Assembly (NCBI GenBank): GCA_029257805.1
Contig: JARIAR010000018.1
Span: 1-62,153 of the forward strand
Direction: 5' to 3'
Source of the DNA: Blautia sp.
GTDB lineage: Bacteria > Bacillota > Clostridia > Lachnospirales > Lachnospiraceae
Length of the DNA: 62,153 bases
In this document: positions 41,687 to 50,536 of the stretch, one piece after another
Position numbering within the stretch: the stretch's first letter is position 1
Layout: every line of letters starts with the position of its first letter
Translations under genes and position numbers: made by a program
The notes under the pieces: generated by a model
Database searches by the model: none
What the model saw: the letters and a program-made list of their open reading frames with translations, nothing else
What the model was told of the DNA's origin: nothing

Positions 41687-41745
41687 CAATTCCACCTGCC
41701 TGTGCCAATAATATCATTCTACTGGTTTATGATCTATCTAAAAAT

Positions 41746-42270
41746 TTACTTTCCTTCGTAGCAGATTACAGATTCCACATCATAATCTTTCAGTTTTTCT
41801 CTTCCATTAAGACCTGCCAGTTCCATAAGAAATACTACTTTTACCACTTCGCCGCCAAGTTCTTCAATCATATGGATCGCTGCTTCAATAGTTCCCCCTG
41901 TTGCGATCAGGTCATCCACCACTGCTACTTTCTGACCTGGTTTTATGGAATCTTTATGCATTTCGATTGTTGCACTTCCATACTCAAGATCATAATCTTC
42001 TGAAATAGTCTCACACGGAAGTTTTCCTTTTTTTCTTACCGGTACAAACGGTTTATGGAGATTATACGCAATTGGAACACCGAATATAAATCCTCTTGAC
42101 TCTGTACCAACGATTACATCTACATCTATATCTTTCAGGCAGTCCTGCATGGAATCAATTGCCAGATGCAGTCCATCTGCGTCCTGTAAAATGCTTGTAA
42201 CATCACGGAAAATAATTCCCGGTTCCGGAAAATCCGGAATACTTCTTACATAATCCTCTATTTTTTTCAT
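41746..42270 (-). CDS. apt: Adenine phosphoribosyltransferase
   Basis: The enzyme salvages adenine to AMP using PRPP. The 174-residue protein has the signature VAVVDDLIATGGT binding PRPP and the adenine-site GTESRGFIFG. ATG at 42270 is preferred (GGAGG 9 nt upstream); a longer frame begins at 42294. A good promoter lies 39-67 nt upstream, so apt-relA and following genes can be transcribed separately from recJ. Confidence 0.96.
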   Translation of the reverse strand: MKKIEDYVRSIPDFPEPGIIFRDVTSILQDADGLHLAIDSMQDCLKDIDVDVIVGTESRGFIFGVPIAYNLHKPFVPVRKKGKLPCETISEDYDLEYGSATIEMHKDSIKPGQKVAVVDDLIATGGTIEAAIHMIEELGGEVVKVVFLMELAGLNGREKLKDYDVESVICYEGK

Positions 42271-42308
42271 CTTCCCATTCCTCCACTTTATCATAATAAA
42301 TATCTTTT

Positions 42309-42337
42309 AGTATATCACTTTTCCTGTTTAGAATCAA
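42309..42337 (-). promoter_or_regulatory. Promoter of apt-relA operon
   Basis: Minus-strand TTGATT (42337-42332), a 17-bp spacer and TATACT (42314-42309) lie in the recJ-apt gap. Confidence 0.75.
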
Positions 42338-42407
42338 TCCAAAACCCGACACAATCCGCATAAATACGTTGCTTTTCGAGTTTTTCTTCCTTCCTGCTGT
42401 ATTTCTC

Positions 42408-44120
42408 TTAAAAATAATTCTGGATCACTGCCTGAAGTGTCTCTCTTCCCTGATAGCAATTCTGTTCCGGATAATACGTAACCGAAAGCTTTTCTTTTCC
42501 TGCTGCATAATCTGCAAACTTCTGTGCTTCCCCAAAATAAATTCCATCTACTGCAAATCCATCTTTATCCATTAACTGCATTTTTGCTACATTTCGATTC
42601 TTTCCCAAAACACGCAGATTTAAAACACGCAGATCTTTTTGTGCAAAAAGAGGTTTTGTATTTCCTTTCCCAAAAGGTTCCAGAAAAGAAATCTGATGAA
42701 TCAATTCTTTTGAGATATAAGAAACCGGCATAGGAATATCAATTACAACTTTCGGAAGCAGTTCTTCTTCTGTAAGAGTACAATTTTCATTCAGACATTT
42801 TCTGAATGTTTCTATATTTTCCTTTTTTATGGAAAGTCCTGCCGCCATTGGATGACCCCCGAATTGTTCTAACAGTCCGGAACATTTTACAAGTTCTTCA
42901 TACATAGAATATGCTTCTATGGACCGTCCGCTTCCCTTAACACATGTCTCTCCGTCTGTAAGAACAAATGCCGGTTTATGATATTTCTCCCGAATCCGCC
43001 CGGCAATAATACCGGCAAGGCTTTCATGGCAATCCGGAAGATAAATCACAAGAACTCTCTGATCTTTTAATTCTGTATTTTCCACCTGGAAAATTGCCTC
43101 TTCTTTTCCCTTTTCCGTAAGGGCTTTACGACTGTCGTTTAGCGCAGTAAGATCCCCGGCCAGTTTCGCTGCCTCCTCTTTTGTTTTTGCATTTAAAAGT
43201 GCAAGAGAACGGGCCGCTGTATCAAGCCGGCCACTTGCATTAATACATGGACCTAAAACAAAACCTACATGATATGCTGTAATCTTACGATCTTCCAGTC
43301 CGTTTGCTCTAATCAGTTCCTGCAATCCTTTATTAGAAGTATGAGAAAGGCGCTCCAATCCTTCTTTAACTAAAATACGATTTTCTCCCTGCAACTCCAT
43401 AACATCCCCAACAGTGGCAATGGCCGCAATCTCAATAAACTCTTCTATTTCTTTTTCCGGCATGGCAAAAGCCTCATAAAGAGCACACACAAGCTTAAAA
43501 GCAACTACTGCTCCGCAGAGGTTTTTATTGGGATACTGACACCCCGGCTGTTTTGGATTTATAATGGCATCCGCAACAGGAAGCCGAAATACTCTTCCAT
43601 TTTCCGTATCCTCATAAGGAATTTCATGGTGATCCGTAACGATCACAGTCATCCCCGCATCTTTTGCCATTGCAATTTCTTCCGATGCCGCAATCCCATT
43701 ATCGCATGTAACAATCGTATCAATCCCATCTTCCAGGGCTTTTTTTATAAGAGGGGCATGTATCCCATACCCATCTGCCACACGGTCCGGAATATACGTA
43801 TCCGCACATGCCCCAAGCCTCTGGAATCCATGAATTAAAATATACGTAGAGGTAACTCCGTCTATATCATAATCTCCAATAATCCTGATTTTTTTTCCAT
43901 TTCGTATTTTATCTTTTAAAATTCCTACTGCTTGTTCCATATCTTTTAAAAGCCACGGCGAAGGCAGCTCTTCCAATGTTCCCCAGAGATATTGTCGAAT
44001 TGACTCCTCTCCTGTCACATCCCGATTGCGGATTAATCTTGCAATGATCGGATCGATTCCAAATGTTTTCCCAATAGATTGAAAATCCGCTCCCTTTGTT
44101 GTTACTACCCATTTCTCCAT
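42408..44120 (-). CDS. recJ: Single-stranded-DNA exonuclease RecJ
   Basis: This 5'-3' exonuclease acts in recombination and repair. The 570-residue protein has the DHH-family motifs: DYDIDGVTS (motif I), CDNGIAA, DHHEIP (motif III), INPKQPGC (motif IV), and DHHA1-like GRLDTAARS and GSGRSIEAYSMYEEL, with GGHPMAAG. A C-terminal OB-like RecJ domain follows. AGGAG lies 7 nt before the ATG. It lies downstream of secDF, separated by a hairpin, and upstream of apt, matching clostridial synteny. Confidence 0.95.
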   Translation of the reverse strand: MEKWVVTTKGADFQSIGKTFGIDPIIARLIRNRDVTGEESIRQYLWGTLEELPSPWLLKDMEQAVGILKDKIRNGKKIRIIGDYDIDGVTSTYILIHGFQRLGACADTYIPDRVADGYGIHAPLIKKALEDGIDTIVTCDNGIAASEEIAMAKDAGMTVIVTDHHEIPYEDTENGRVFRLPVADAIINPKQPGCQYPNKNLCGAVVAFKLVCALYEAFAMPEKEIEEFIEIAAIATVGDVMELQGENRILVKEGLERLSHTSNKGLQELIRANGLEDRKITAYHVGFVLGPCINASGRLDTAARSLALLNAKTKEEAAKLAGDLTALNDSRKALTEKGKEEAIFQVENTELKDQRVLVIYLPDCHESLAGIIAGRIREKYHKPAFVLTDGETCVKGSGRSIEAYSMYEELVKCSGLLEQFGGHPMAAGLSIKKENIETFRKCLNENCTLTEEELLPKVVIDIPMPVSYISKELIHQISFLEPFGKGNTKPLFAQKDLRVLNLRVLGKNRNVAKMQLMDKDGFAVDGIYFGEAQKFADYAAGKEKLSVTYYPEQNCYQGRETLQAVIQNYF

Positions 44121-44143
44121 AATTTTTCTCCTGTCATATAAAC

Positions 44144-44180
44144 AAATATCCCAGGCAGGTCATGCCTGTCCGGGATATTT
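44144..44180 (-). terminator. Terminator of the secDF cluster
   Basis: Outer arms AAATATCCC (44144-44152) and GGGATATTT (44172-44180) pair, with further pairing inside the loop. It starts 7 nt after the secDF stop. Confidence 0.75.
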
Positions 44181-44186
44181 ACATAC

Positions 44187-46607
44187 TTATTTCTTTTCGT
44201 CTATTTCTTCTGTCCCTGCTGCACTTTTTGCTGCTTCCTGTGCTGCAAGACGCTCTGCTACTCTTTTACGATTTTTCTTTTTCGGCTGATTAGATGCTGC
44301 CGGTTTTTGGCTGGAAGTATTTTTCTCCACAGTATCTTTTTTCTTTGCTGTGCCTGCATTTGAAGCTGCTATTTTTGCCGGCTGTGCTGCACCGGAAAAC
44401 TTACGTTTCATAACAAGCCAGAGGGCACCTGTAATACATACGGAAGAATATCCTCCACAAAGAATACCTGCCATCAAAGGTGCTGCAAATTCGCGAATAG
44501 AAGAAACACCCATGATATATAAAACAGCTACCATGATAAATGTAGTAAGAGATGTGTAAATACTTCTTGTAAGAGTCTGTGTGATGCTGGCATTTACAAC
44601 TTCTTCAAGATTATCAATCCGCTTGCTTCCATGGAGGTTTTCACGAATACGGTCGAAAATAACAATTGTTGCATTGATAGAATATCCAACAATCGTTAAC
44701 ATACATGCAATAAATGTATTTCCCACGGAAATCCTTACAATCGCATAGAAAGCAAGTACAACTAATACATCGTGAAGAAGAGCAAGTACTGCACTGCTTG
44801 CAAATCGAATATCTTTGAAACGGAACCAGATATACAGAAGCATACAAACAGTTGCCACCAGAACTGCCACAATTGCATCCTGACGCATTTCCTTACTTAC
44901 TGTAGCAGAGATATTTTCTGCTGAAATAAGATTTTCATCTACATTAAACTCTTTTACAAGCGCTTTGTTCAGTTTTTCTCTTTCCTCTAAAGAAAGCGCA
45001 CGTGTTTTAATAATAACCTGATTTGTTCCAACTACTTTTGTAGGCTGTACATTTTTGTCACCTGTTACTTTTTCCACAAGAGGAGTTACTTCTGAATCGA
45101 TCTGTTTAATATCCATATCTTCATTGAATGTAACATTTGTGGAAGTACCGCCTGAAAATTCCAGACTGTAATTCAGTGCTTTTCCTTCTGTCTGATGATG
45201 AACCAGCATAAAGACCGGTGCACACAATACAAGAATCAGAGAAATCACAAAAAATACTTTTCTCTTTCCTACAAAATTAATTGCTTTTCTTTCTTTTGTT
45301 GCTCCATAATATTTCGGGTCATGAATGCCAACTGCATAGAGGGCATTTACAATAAGACGGGACACAACAAGAGCTGTAAACATGGAAACCACAATACCCA
45401 GAGCCAGTGTATAGGCAAATCCTTTTACTGTTCCGGAACCAAGCCACATTAATACCACTGCTGCGATCAGAGTTGTGATATTTCCATCAAAAATTGCGGA
45501 AAATGCTTTGCTGAAACCACTCTTAATAGCATTCCTTACAGACATTCCACCGCCGATTTCTTCTCGAATACGTGCATATATGATTACATTGGCATCTACT
45601 GCCATACCGATTCCCAGAATGATACCTGCAATGCCCGGAAGAGTCAGAGTAATGTCAAACGCATTTAACGTAATTAAAATAAGGGCTGTATACAAAATCA
45701 AAGCAATCCCGGCAACAAGACCCGGCAAACGATATACAAAAATCATAAACAGAATCACGATCACAAGACCGATTGCTGCTGCTTTTACACTTGTTTCAAT
45801 TGCATCTTCTCCAAGCTGTGCTGCAACTACACTGGAACGGATTTCTTCCAGTTCAAGGCTCAGGGATCCGATACGAATAAAAGAAGCCAGTTCCTGTGCT
45901 TCCTCAAGGCTTGCCATTCCGTCAATCTGTGCACTGCCGCCGGAAATCGCTTCCTTTACATTAGGAGCACTTAAAATGCCATTATCATAAACAATCGCAA
46001 TCTGCTTTCCAACATTAGCTGCGGTTGCCTCTGCAAATTTCTTCTTTCCCTCTTTTGTAAGTGTAAGACTTACCACATACTGTTTTGCATTTGTTGTCTG
46101 ATCCTGAATAGCGCCGCCTTCTGCTTCTGCTATATCCGTACCTTCCAATACAACAGAACCGGCTTCACGGATCTGATCGATTGTTCTGGAAAGTTCATAT
46201 CCATTATTTCCATATGTGAAGTTTGCATTTCCATCTTTGTCCTGCTGTTCCACAAAACATAAAGAACCTGGTTTTCCAAGATCCGCTAAAATTGCATTTG
46301 CATCTGTAACACCCGGGATTTCCACATTAATGCGGTTGTCCCCTTCCTGATAAGCCTGTGCTTCTGTGCTGTACTGCTCCACACGTTTCTGAAGCTTATA
46401 AGTGGTATCTGACATATCCTCTCTGCTTGGATTGTCTTCTTTTGCCTGGTAGGTAATACTTACACCGCCGGCAAGGTCAAGTCCTGTCTTGATATTTTTT
46501 GCTGCACCAGTTCCTGTTGGTCCAAATCCAACTGCTGCAGTAAAACATAAAAATCCGGTGACAATAACCGTGAGAATCAACACAAGAATTCCTCTATTTT
46601 TTTTCAT
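44187..46607 (-). CDS. secDF: Fused protein-export membrane protein SecDF
   Basis: The protein assists Sec-dependent secretion using the proton gradient. About 806 residues comprise SecD (first helix, then TGLDLAGGVSITYQ, periplasmic domain, GIAGIILGIGMAVDANVIIYARIREE) fused to SecF (LEFSGGTSTNVTF, MLTIVGYSINATIVIFDRIREN). Twelve membrane helices are expected. The C-terminus is a basic, Ala/Lys-rich tail (KKKNRKRVAERLAAQEAAK). The start at 46607 is chosen over 46670 because the shorter form begins with the signal-anchor helix. It lies 26 nt downstream of scfB, the typical SCIFF neighbour. Confidence 0.96.
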   Translation of the reverse strand: MKKNRGILVLILTVIVTGFLCFTAAVGFGPTGTGAAKNIKTGLDLAGGVSITYQAKEDNPSREDMSDTTYKLQKRVEQYSTEAQAYQEGDNRINVEIPGVTDANAILADLGKPGSLCFVEQQDKDGNANFTYGNNGYELSRTIDQIREAGSVVLEGTDIAEAEGGAIQDQTTNAKQYVVSLTLTKEGKKKFAEATAANVGKQIAIVYDNGILSAPNVKEAISGGSAQIDGMASLEEAQELASFIRIGSLSLELEEIRSSVVAAQLGEDAIETSVKAAAIGLVIVILFMIFVYRLPGLVAGIALILYTALILITLNAFDITLTLPGIAGIILGIGMAVDANVIIYARIREEIGGGMSVRNAIKSGFSKAFSAIFDGNITTLIAAVVLMWLGSGTVKGFAYTLALGIVVSMFTALVVSRLIVNALYAVGIHDPKYYGATKERKAINFVGKRKVFFVISLILVLCAPVFMLVHHQTEGKALNYSLEFSGGTSTNVTFNEDMDIKQIDSEVTPLVEKVTGDKNVQPTKVVGTNQVIIKTRALSLEEREKLNKALVKEFNVDENLISAENISATVSKEMRQDAIVAVLVATVCMLLYIWFRFKDIRFASSAVLALLHDVLVVLAFYAIVRISVGNTFIACMLTIVGYSINATIVIFDRIRENLHGSKRIDNLEEVVNASITQTLTRSIYTSLTTFIMVAVLYIMGVSSIREFAAPLMAGILCGGYSSVCITGALWLVMKRKFSGAAQPAKIAASNAGTAKKKDTVEKNTSSQKPAASNQPKKKNRKRVAERLAAQEAAKSAAGTEEIDEKK

Positions 46608-46633
46608 TGTTTTTCCCTTCTTTGTCCCTTTTC

Positions 46634-47998
46634 TTATTCCGCAAGTGCGGCTTTGATCATAATTGCACACTCCACTCGTTTCCGCTGAAGTTCACACCCG
46701 ATCTCATAATTCCCCTGAATATCTCCCTGGAAATGATAAGCATTAGCAGCACAACCACCGCTACAATAAAAACGGGCAAAACAGTTTTTACAATCCGGTT
46801 TTGTGTATACATTACAATGCCCGAATTCTTTTTGAATTTCTTTTTTTGTAATACCTTCATCTACATTTCCCATAAGGTATTCTTCTTCTCCTACAAACTG
46901 ATGACATGGATAAAGATCTCCCCATGGAGTAACTGCCAGATATTCTGTTCCTGAGCCACATCCTGAAAGACGTTTATATACACACGGTCCGCCTGTAAGG
47001 TCAATCATAAAGTGGAAGAAATTAAATCCTTTTCCTTCCTTCTCTCTTTTAATGATTTCTTTTGCCAGAACATCATATTCTTCAAGAATCTGCGGTATAT
47101 CTTCTTTTCGGATCGCATAATCTTCTGTTTCCGGTGCCACTACCGGTTCTACGGAAATCTGTTTAAATCCAAGATCAGCAAAATGCAGCACATCCTTTGA
47201 AAAATCCAGATTATGATGTGTGAATGTTCCTCTTACATAATACTGATCCTGATGTCTGGACTCTGCAAATTTCTGGAATTTTGGCATGATCAGATCATAA
47301 CTTCCTGCCCCTTTTCGGAATGGGCGCATGTAATCATGTACTTCCTTACGTCCATCTACACTAAGAACCACATTTGACATCTCTTTATTACAGAATTCCA
47401 TAACTTCATCATTTAAAAGAACACCATTTGTGGTAAGGGTAAACCGGAACTTCTTATTATGCAGTTCTTCCTGGCTGCGTCCATACTCAACCAGCTGCTT
47501 TACTACTTTCCAGTTCATAAGAGGCTCTCCGCCAAAGAAGTCCACTTCCAGATTTCTTCTTGAACCAGAGTTTGCAATAAGAAAATCCAAAGCTTTCTTT
47601 CCCACTTCAAAAGACATCAGCGCTCTTCTTCCGTGATATTCGCCTTCTTCTGCAAAACAGTAGCGACATGCCAGATTGCAGTCATGTGCAATATGAAGAC
47701 ATAACGCCTTTACAACTGTCTGTCTGCTGTTTGTAAATTCTTCAATAGCACTCTCATAAATATCCTTTGTAAAGAGCATTCCTTCTTCTACAAGCTTTTT
47801 ACATTCGGAAACAGATGTTTCCACATCTGCTTTTTTAAAGCGGCCTTCCAGTTTATGTACTATTTCTTCCGTACTCATTCCTTCTTCCAGATACGGAAGT
47901 ACTTCATATGTCACTTCATCAACAAGATGAATGCAACCGCTGTTAATATCCAGAACAATATTATATCCATTGCTCTGATATCGGTGAATCAAACTCAT
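46634..47998 (-). CDS. scfB: SCIFF maturase, radical SAM/SPASM ranthipeptide synthase
   Basis: This enzyme forms sulfur-to-carbon thioether links in the adjacent Cys-rich peptide. The 454-residue protein has an N-terminal PqqD-like RiPP recognition region (1-80), the radical SAM motif CNLACRYC (Cys107, Cys111, Cys114), GGEPLMNW, and a C-terminal SPASM/twitch region with cysteines in GCGSGTEY, YPCHQF, CKNCFARFYCSGGC and GCELQ that would hold two auxiliary [4Fe-4S] clusters. It follows the precursor by 80 nt with a hairpin between. The assignment rests on the family pattern plus the adjacent six-cysteine peptide. Confidence 0.95.
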   Translation of the reverse strand: MSLIHRYQSNGYNIVLDINSGCIHLVDEVTYEVLPYLEEGMSTEEIVHKLEGRFKKADVETSVSECKKLVEEGMLFTKDIYESAIEEFTNSRQTVVKALCLHIAHDCNLACRYCFAEEGEYHGRRALMSFEVGKKALDFLIANSGSRRNLEVDFFGGEPLMNWKVVKQLVEYGRSQEELHNKKFRFTLTTNGVLLNDEVMEFCNKEMSNVVLSVDGRKEVHDYMRPFRKGAGSYDLIMPKFQKFAESRHQDQYYVRGTFTHHNLDFSKDVLHFADLGFKQISVEPVVAPETEDYAIRKEDIPQILEEYDVLAKEIIKREKEGKGFNFFHFMIDLTGGPCVYKRLSGCGSGTEYLAVTPWGDLYPCHQFVGEEEYLMGNVDEGITKKEIQKEFGHCNVYTKPDCKNCFARFYCSGGCAANAYHFQGDIQGNYEIGCELQRKRVECAIMIKAALAE

Positions 47999-48030
47999 TT
48001 TTCTATAACCCTTTCTATAAACATAAGAAT

Positions 48031-48056
48031 AAGCAGCGGATAAATACCCGCTGCTT
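48031..48056 (-). terminator. Hairpin between SCIFF precursor and maturase (attenuator)
   Basis: The 9-bp arms AAGCAGCGG (48031-48039) and CCGCTGCTT (48048-48056) have an 8-nt loop. A modest T-rich tail follows on the minus strand. It could partly terminate transcription so the precursor is made in excess of the enzyme. Confidence 0.6.
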
Positions 48057-48078
48057 AAAAGATGCTTTACGCTCGCCT

Positions 48079-48219
48079 TTATTTATGCTCGCAGCTCTGA
48101 TTTCCTACTGTACAGGAAGTTTTACAAGCAGACTGACAGGATGTCTGACATTCTCCACATCCACCTTTTTTTACTGTGTTCTGTAAATTCTTTGTATTTA
48201 ATGTTTTGATATGCTCCAT
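48079..48219 (-). CDS. scfA: SCIFF ranthipeptide precursor (six cysteines in forty-five residues)
   Basis: The 46-residue peptide is encoded between the TIGR04086 membrane-protein gene and the maturase. The start ATG at 48219 has AAGGAGG upstream with a 7-nt spacer. A leader of about 20 residues (MEHIKTLNTKNLQ...) precedes a core with cysteines at 21, 24, 28, 32, 36 and 43 and Thr/Ser residues between them. Cys32 and Thr37 are in the positions linked by a thioether in the characterised clostridial SCIFF (from memory). SCIFF peptides are almost universal in Clostridia; proposed roles include quorum-type signalling, but the function is unsettled. A weak TATACT -10 box lies at 48262-48257. Confidence 0.95.
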   Translation of the reverse strand: MEHIKTLNTKNLQNTVKKGGCGECQTSCQSACKTSCTVGNQSCEHK

Positions 48220-48308
48220 CGTATATCCTCCTTAATATATAAATATGTCTGCGGATAGTATAGCATATATTTTTCCAATTTAAAAGTCTTTTTTTGCTTC
48301 AGACATTC

Positions 48309-48659
48309 CTATGAAAGCATCCCTCCCAAAGCCCCTCCTCCAAGACACATAAAAAAGGTGGTTACCGCATGTTGCACTGTCATATTCCATTTTCCCTGTA
48401 CGATAATGGATACCAGTAAAAGGAGACAAAAATAAACAAAGCCGGTCAGTATTCCCCAAAGATATTTATCTTTTCGAATCATTTTTCCTGCTGTGAATCC
48501 TCCAAGAAAACAGGCCAATACATATATCACTACAATTCCTGCTGCAACGGCCCCTTCCCCCATATTAAACTGAAAAAGAAAAAAAGCCAGAAGAAACAGC
48601 AGTCCCCCTGTCACTGCGTAGGAAAAAAGCAGCGATTTTAAAATTGCCTTCCCTTTCAT
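48309..48659 (-). CDS. TIGR04086-family membrane protein
   Basis: This 116-residue protein has four hydrophobic helices with glycine-rich turns (LGGFTAGKMI, CLGGGALGGM). It matches the small membrane proteins found beside SCIFF and secDF in Clostridia (TIGR04086, by recollection). Its ribosome site AAGGGGG (9 nt before the ATG) lies in the 3' arm of the hairpin at 48664-48704. The role is unknown; the constant neighbourhood suggests a part in peptide export or processing (inference). Confidence 0.8.
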   Translation of the reverse strand: MKGKAILKSLLFSYAVTGGLLFLLAFFLFQFNMGEGAVAAGIVVIYVLACFLGGFTAGKMIRKDKYLWGILTGFVYFCLLLLVSIIVQGKWNMTVQHAVTTFFMCLGGGALGGMLS

Positions 48660-48663
48660 ATAA

Positions 48664-48704
48664 AACAGCCCCCTTCCATATGAAATATATGGAAAGGAGC
48701 TGTT
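48664..48704 (-). terminator. Terminator of the surface-protein gene, covering the next ribosome site
   Basis: Eighteen-base arms (48664-48681 and 48687-48704; AACAGC...CCATAT pairing with ATATGG...GCTGTT, two G-U pairs in RNA) have a 5-nt loop, 12 nt after the stop. The U tract is short. The ribosome site of the TIGR04086 gene is inside the distal arm. Confidence 0.75.
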
Positions 48705-48716
48705 CCTTATTCCTTA

Positions 48717-50285
48717 TTATTTTTTCTTCTTTTTAAGATAAAACACAACCCCGACAACAATGACAGAAATTGCAACTAAAGCAATGAATGGAAGAATCAT
48801 TGTGGAATCACCTGTATTTACAGATTTCTTTGTATTTGTCTGATCGTTCGTATCCGTACTTTCCTTACGGGAAGAATCATCTGAGGAACGATTTCCATTA
48901 TTTACATTTCCACCATTAGAATTATTTACCACCTTATTATCTTCTGTATTTTTTACGGAAGTTTTTGTTTTTTCCGGCGCTTTTGTGGCTTCCGGCTTCT
49001 TCTCAGCAGGTGTTGGTGTTGGAACATTTCCGTTTCCATATCCATCTTCTGTAATGCCGGAATCTACAATCGGCTTACTTCCGGCAATCCCGAATGGACT
49101 GAAAGAATGTGTGCTGAATACCATAGTTCCATTCTCAACACTTGGAATAATTGTTTCCATTGCCCCGTTATCCAGAAGGTGTTCTACGGAATATTCATAT
49201 CCTTCTTTTACCGGAACGGTAACACTAATATACTGTCCATCAGGAATCTCATATTCTTTATCATTTTTTAAATCCCATAACTCAAATTCATAAGATTTAA
49301 AAATAGCTGCATCTGTCTCATTTGTAAACGCATAATTTTCTCCGCTTGTTGCACGAAACTGCACATACCAGGGAAGATCCACTCCTGACACAGAAATTCC
49401 ATTACAGTTGTGATTAAGTTCTGCACGTTCTGCCATTTCTTCCTGTGAAAGATTCTCTTCTGTATCAGATGGTCGCTGATCTTCAGACTGCTCTTCTTTA
49501 CTGTCAAATATATTATCCGGTTCTTCCGGTTCTTCCGGTTCTTCCGGCTCCTCCGTTACTTCAGGCGTTACCGTTGCCTCCGGTTCCTTCTCTTCTTCCG
49601 GTTTCTCCGTTGCTTCAGGTGTTACCGTTGCCTCCGGTTCTTTCTCTTCTTCCGGTTTCTCCGTTGCTTCAGGCGTTACCGTTGCCTCCGGTTCTTTCTC
49701 TTCTTCCGGTTTCTCTGTTACTTCAGGTGTTACCGTTGCTTCCGGTTCTTTCTCTTCTTCCGGTTTCTCTGTTACTTCAGGCGTTACCGTTGCCTCCGGC
49801 ACCTTCTCTTCTTCCGGCGTATCTGTTGTCTCAGGAGCTTCTGTTACTTCCGGTTCTTCCTCCTGCTCTGTTTCTTCCTGTCCCTCTTCCTGTTCCTCTT
49901 CAGCCACGCTGCTGACCACAACTGTTACATATCCGGTCAGCACTCCGGATTTATGATCATATCCGGAAATATCTGTTAAGTCAACTTTTTCGAAAGGTGT
50001 AAAAACCACTTCACAGGATTGTACTCTTTCTGTAGGCACAAATGAATCATCTGCCCAGGAAAGTTTTCCATACTCGCTTTTAGGGAGAGAAACATTCGAA
50101 AGTTCCATAGGTTCTGAAATTGTTACATTATCTGGAATCAGAGCACTTGCTGTAATTTTTTTATCTGAACTTTCTGCTGCAACAGGATAAATCTGTCCTC
50201 CTAATAAAGACGCAGTTAAAACAGCTGCTGCAAGAACAGAAAAACTCTTTCTGCGGATTTCTTTTGTATTTTTACTCTTATTCAT
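48717..50285 (-). CDS. Repeat-containing cell-surface protein with sorting-signal-like C-terminus
   Basis: The 522-residue exported protein has a signal peptide (basic NKSKNTKEIRRK, hydrophobic to about 35). An N-terminal domain of about 90 residues is followed by an acidic Pro/Glu/Thr region with five copies of PEATVTPE on an 18-residue unit. A ZU5/death-like beta region (LNHNCNGISVSGVDLPWYVQF to HSFSPFGIAGS) and a Lys/Asn/Thr-rich stalk come next. The C-terminus reads VNTGD, a hydrophobic helix and KKKKK, resembling a sortase signal of the relaxed (x-x-x-T-G-D) type seen in clostridia. The repeats are a likely wall-spanning spacer. The ligand is unknown; no sortase gene is nearby. Confidence 0.75.
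   Translation of the reverse strand: MNKSKNTKEIRRKSFSVLAAAVLTASLLGGQIYPVAAESSDKKITASALIPDNVTISEPMELSNVSLPKSEYGKLSWADDSFVPTERVQSCEVVFTPFEKVDLTDISGYDHKSGVLTGYVTVVVSSVAEEEQEEGQEETEQEEEPEVTEAPETTDTPEEEKVPEATVTPEVTEKPEEEKEPEATVTPEVTEKPEEEKEPEATVTPEATEKPEEEKEPEATVTPEATEKPEEEKEPEATVTPEVTEEPEEPEEPEEPDNIFDSKEEQSEDQRPSDTEENLSQEEMAERAELNHNCNGISVSGVDLPWYVQFRATSGENYAFTNETDAAIFKSYEFELWDLKNDKEYEIPDGQYISVTVPVKEGYEYSVEHLLDNGAMETIIPSVENGTMVFSTHSFSPFGIAGSKPIVDSGITEDGYGNGNVPTPTPAEKKPEATKAPEKTKTSVKNTEDNKVVNNSNGGNVNNGNRSSDDSSRKESTDTNDQTNTKKSVNTGDSTMILPFIALVAISVIVVGVVFYLKKKKK
49530..49810 (-). repeat. Tandem 54-bp repeat in the surface-protein gene
   Basis: About five near-identical 54-bp units encode PEATVTPE-[VA]-TEKPEEEKE. 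The units differ by a few synonymous changes, and by Val/Ala at one position. High identity implies recent expansion or gene conversion. Confidence 0.85.
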
Positions 50286-50387
50286 TTTTACCTCCCGGAG
50301 CGCTTTTAATGCGCCATCTATCTTTTATCGATGAAAATTTTTTACATTTTCAAAAGTCTTTCTTCTTATAATAAAGTAACCTTTTAT

Positions 50388-50416
50388 ACTATAACAAATC
50401 TTTACTGTTTTGTAAA
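50388..50416 (-). promoter_or_regulatory. Promoter of the surface-protein gene
   Basis: Minus-strand TTTACA (50416-50411), a 17-bp spacer and TATAGT (50393-50388), about 100 nt upstream of the ATG. Confidence 0.7.
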
Positions 50417-50507
50417 CATTTTGTAATAAACTTTTTCCCTTTTTGTCGAGTGAATTATATCATAGTTTTTATCCTTTTGATACCCCTGAATTCACTTTTT
50501 TAACCAC

Positions 50508-50536
50508 TTGCTTTTTGCCGAAAAATCATGTATATT
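50508..50536 (+). promoter_or_regulatory. Promoter of the CorC/HlyC-type gene
   Basis: Plus-strand TTGCTT (50508-50513), a 17-bp spacer and TATATT (50531-50536), 35 nt upstream of the TTG start. Confidence 0.6.

Noticed and set aside
49530-49810. CRISPR-like regular repeats
   Set aside because: The 54-bp units are contiguous, lack unique spacers, and are in frame as protein repeats.
49445-49915. Leu-Pro-rich 156-codon plus-strand frame over the surface-protein repeats
   Set aside because: Caused by the antisense reading of the PEATVTPE repeats; no start signal.
50298-50420. Cyclic-di-GMP riboswitch before the surface-protein gene
   Set aside because: The leader has only a small GCGC hairpin and none of the conserved GEMM core.
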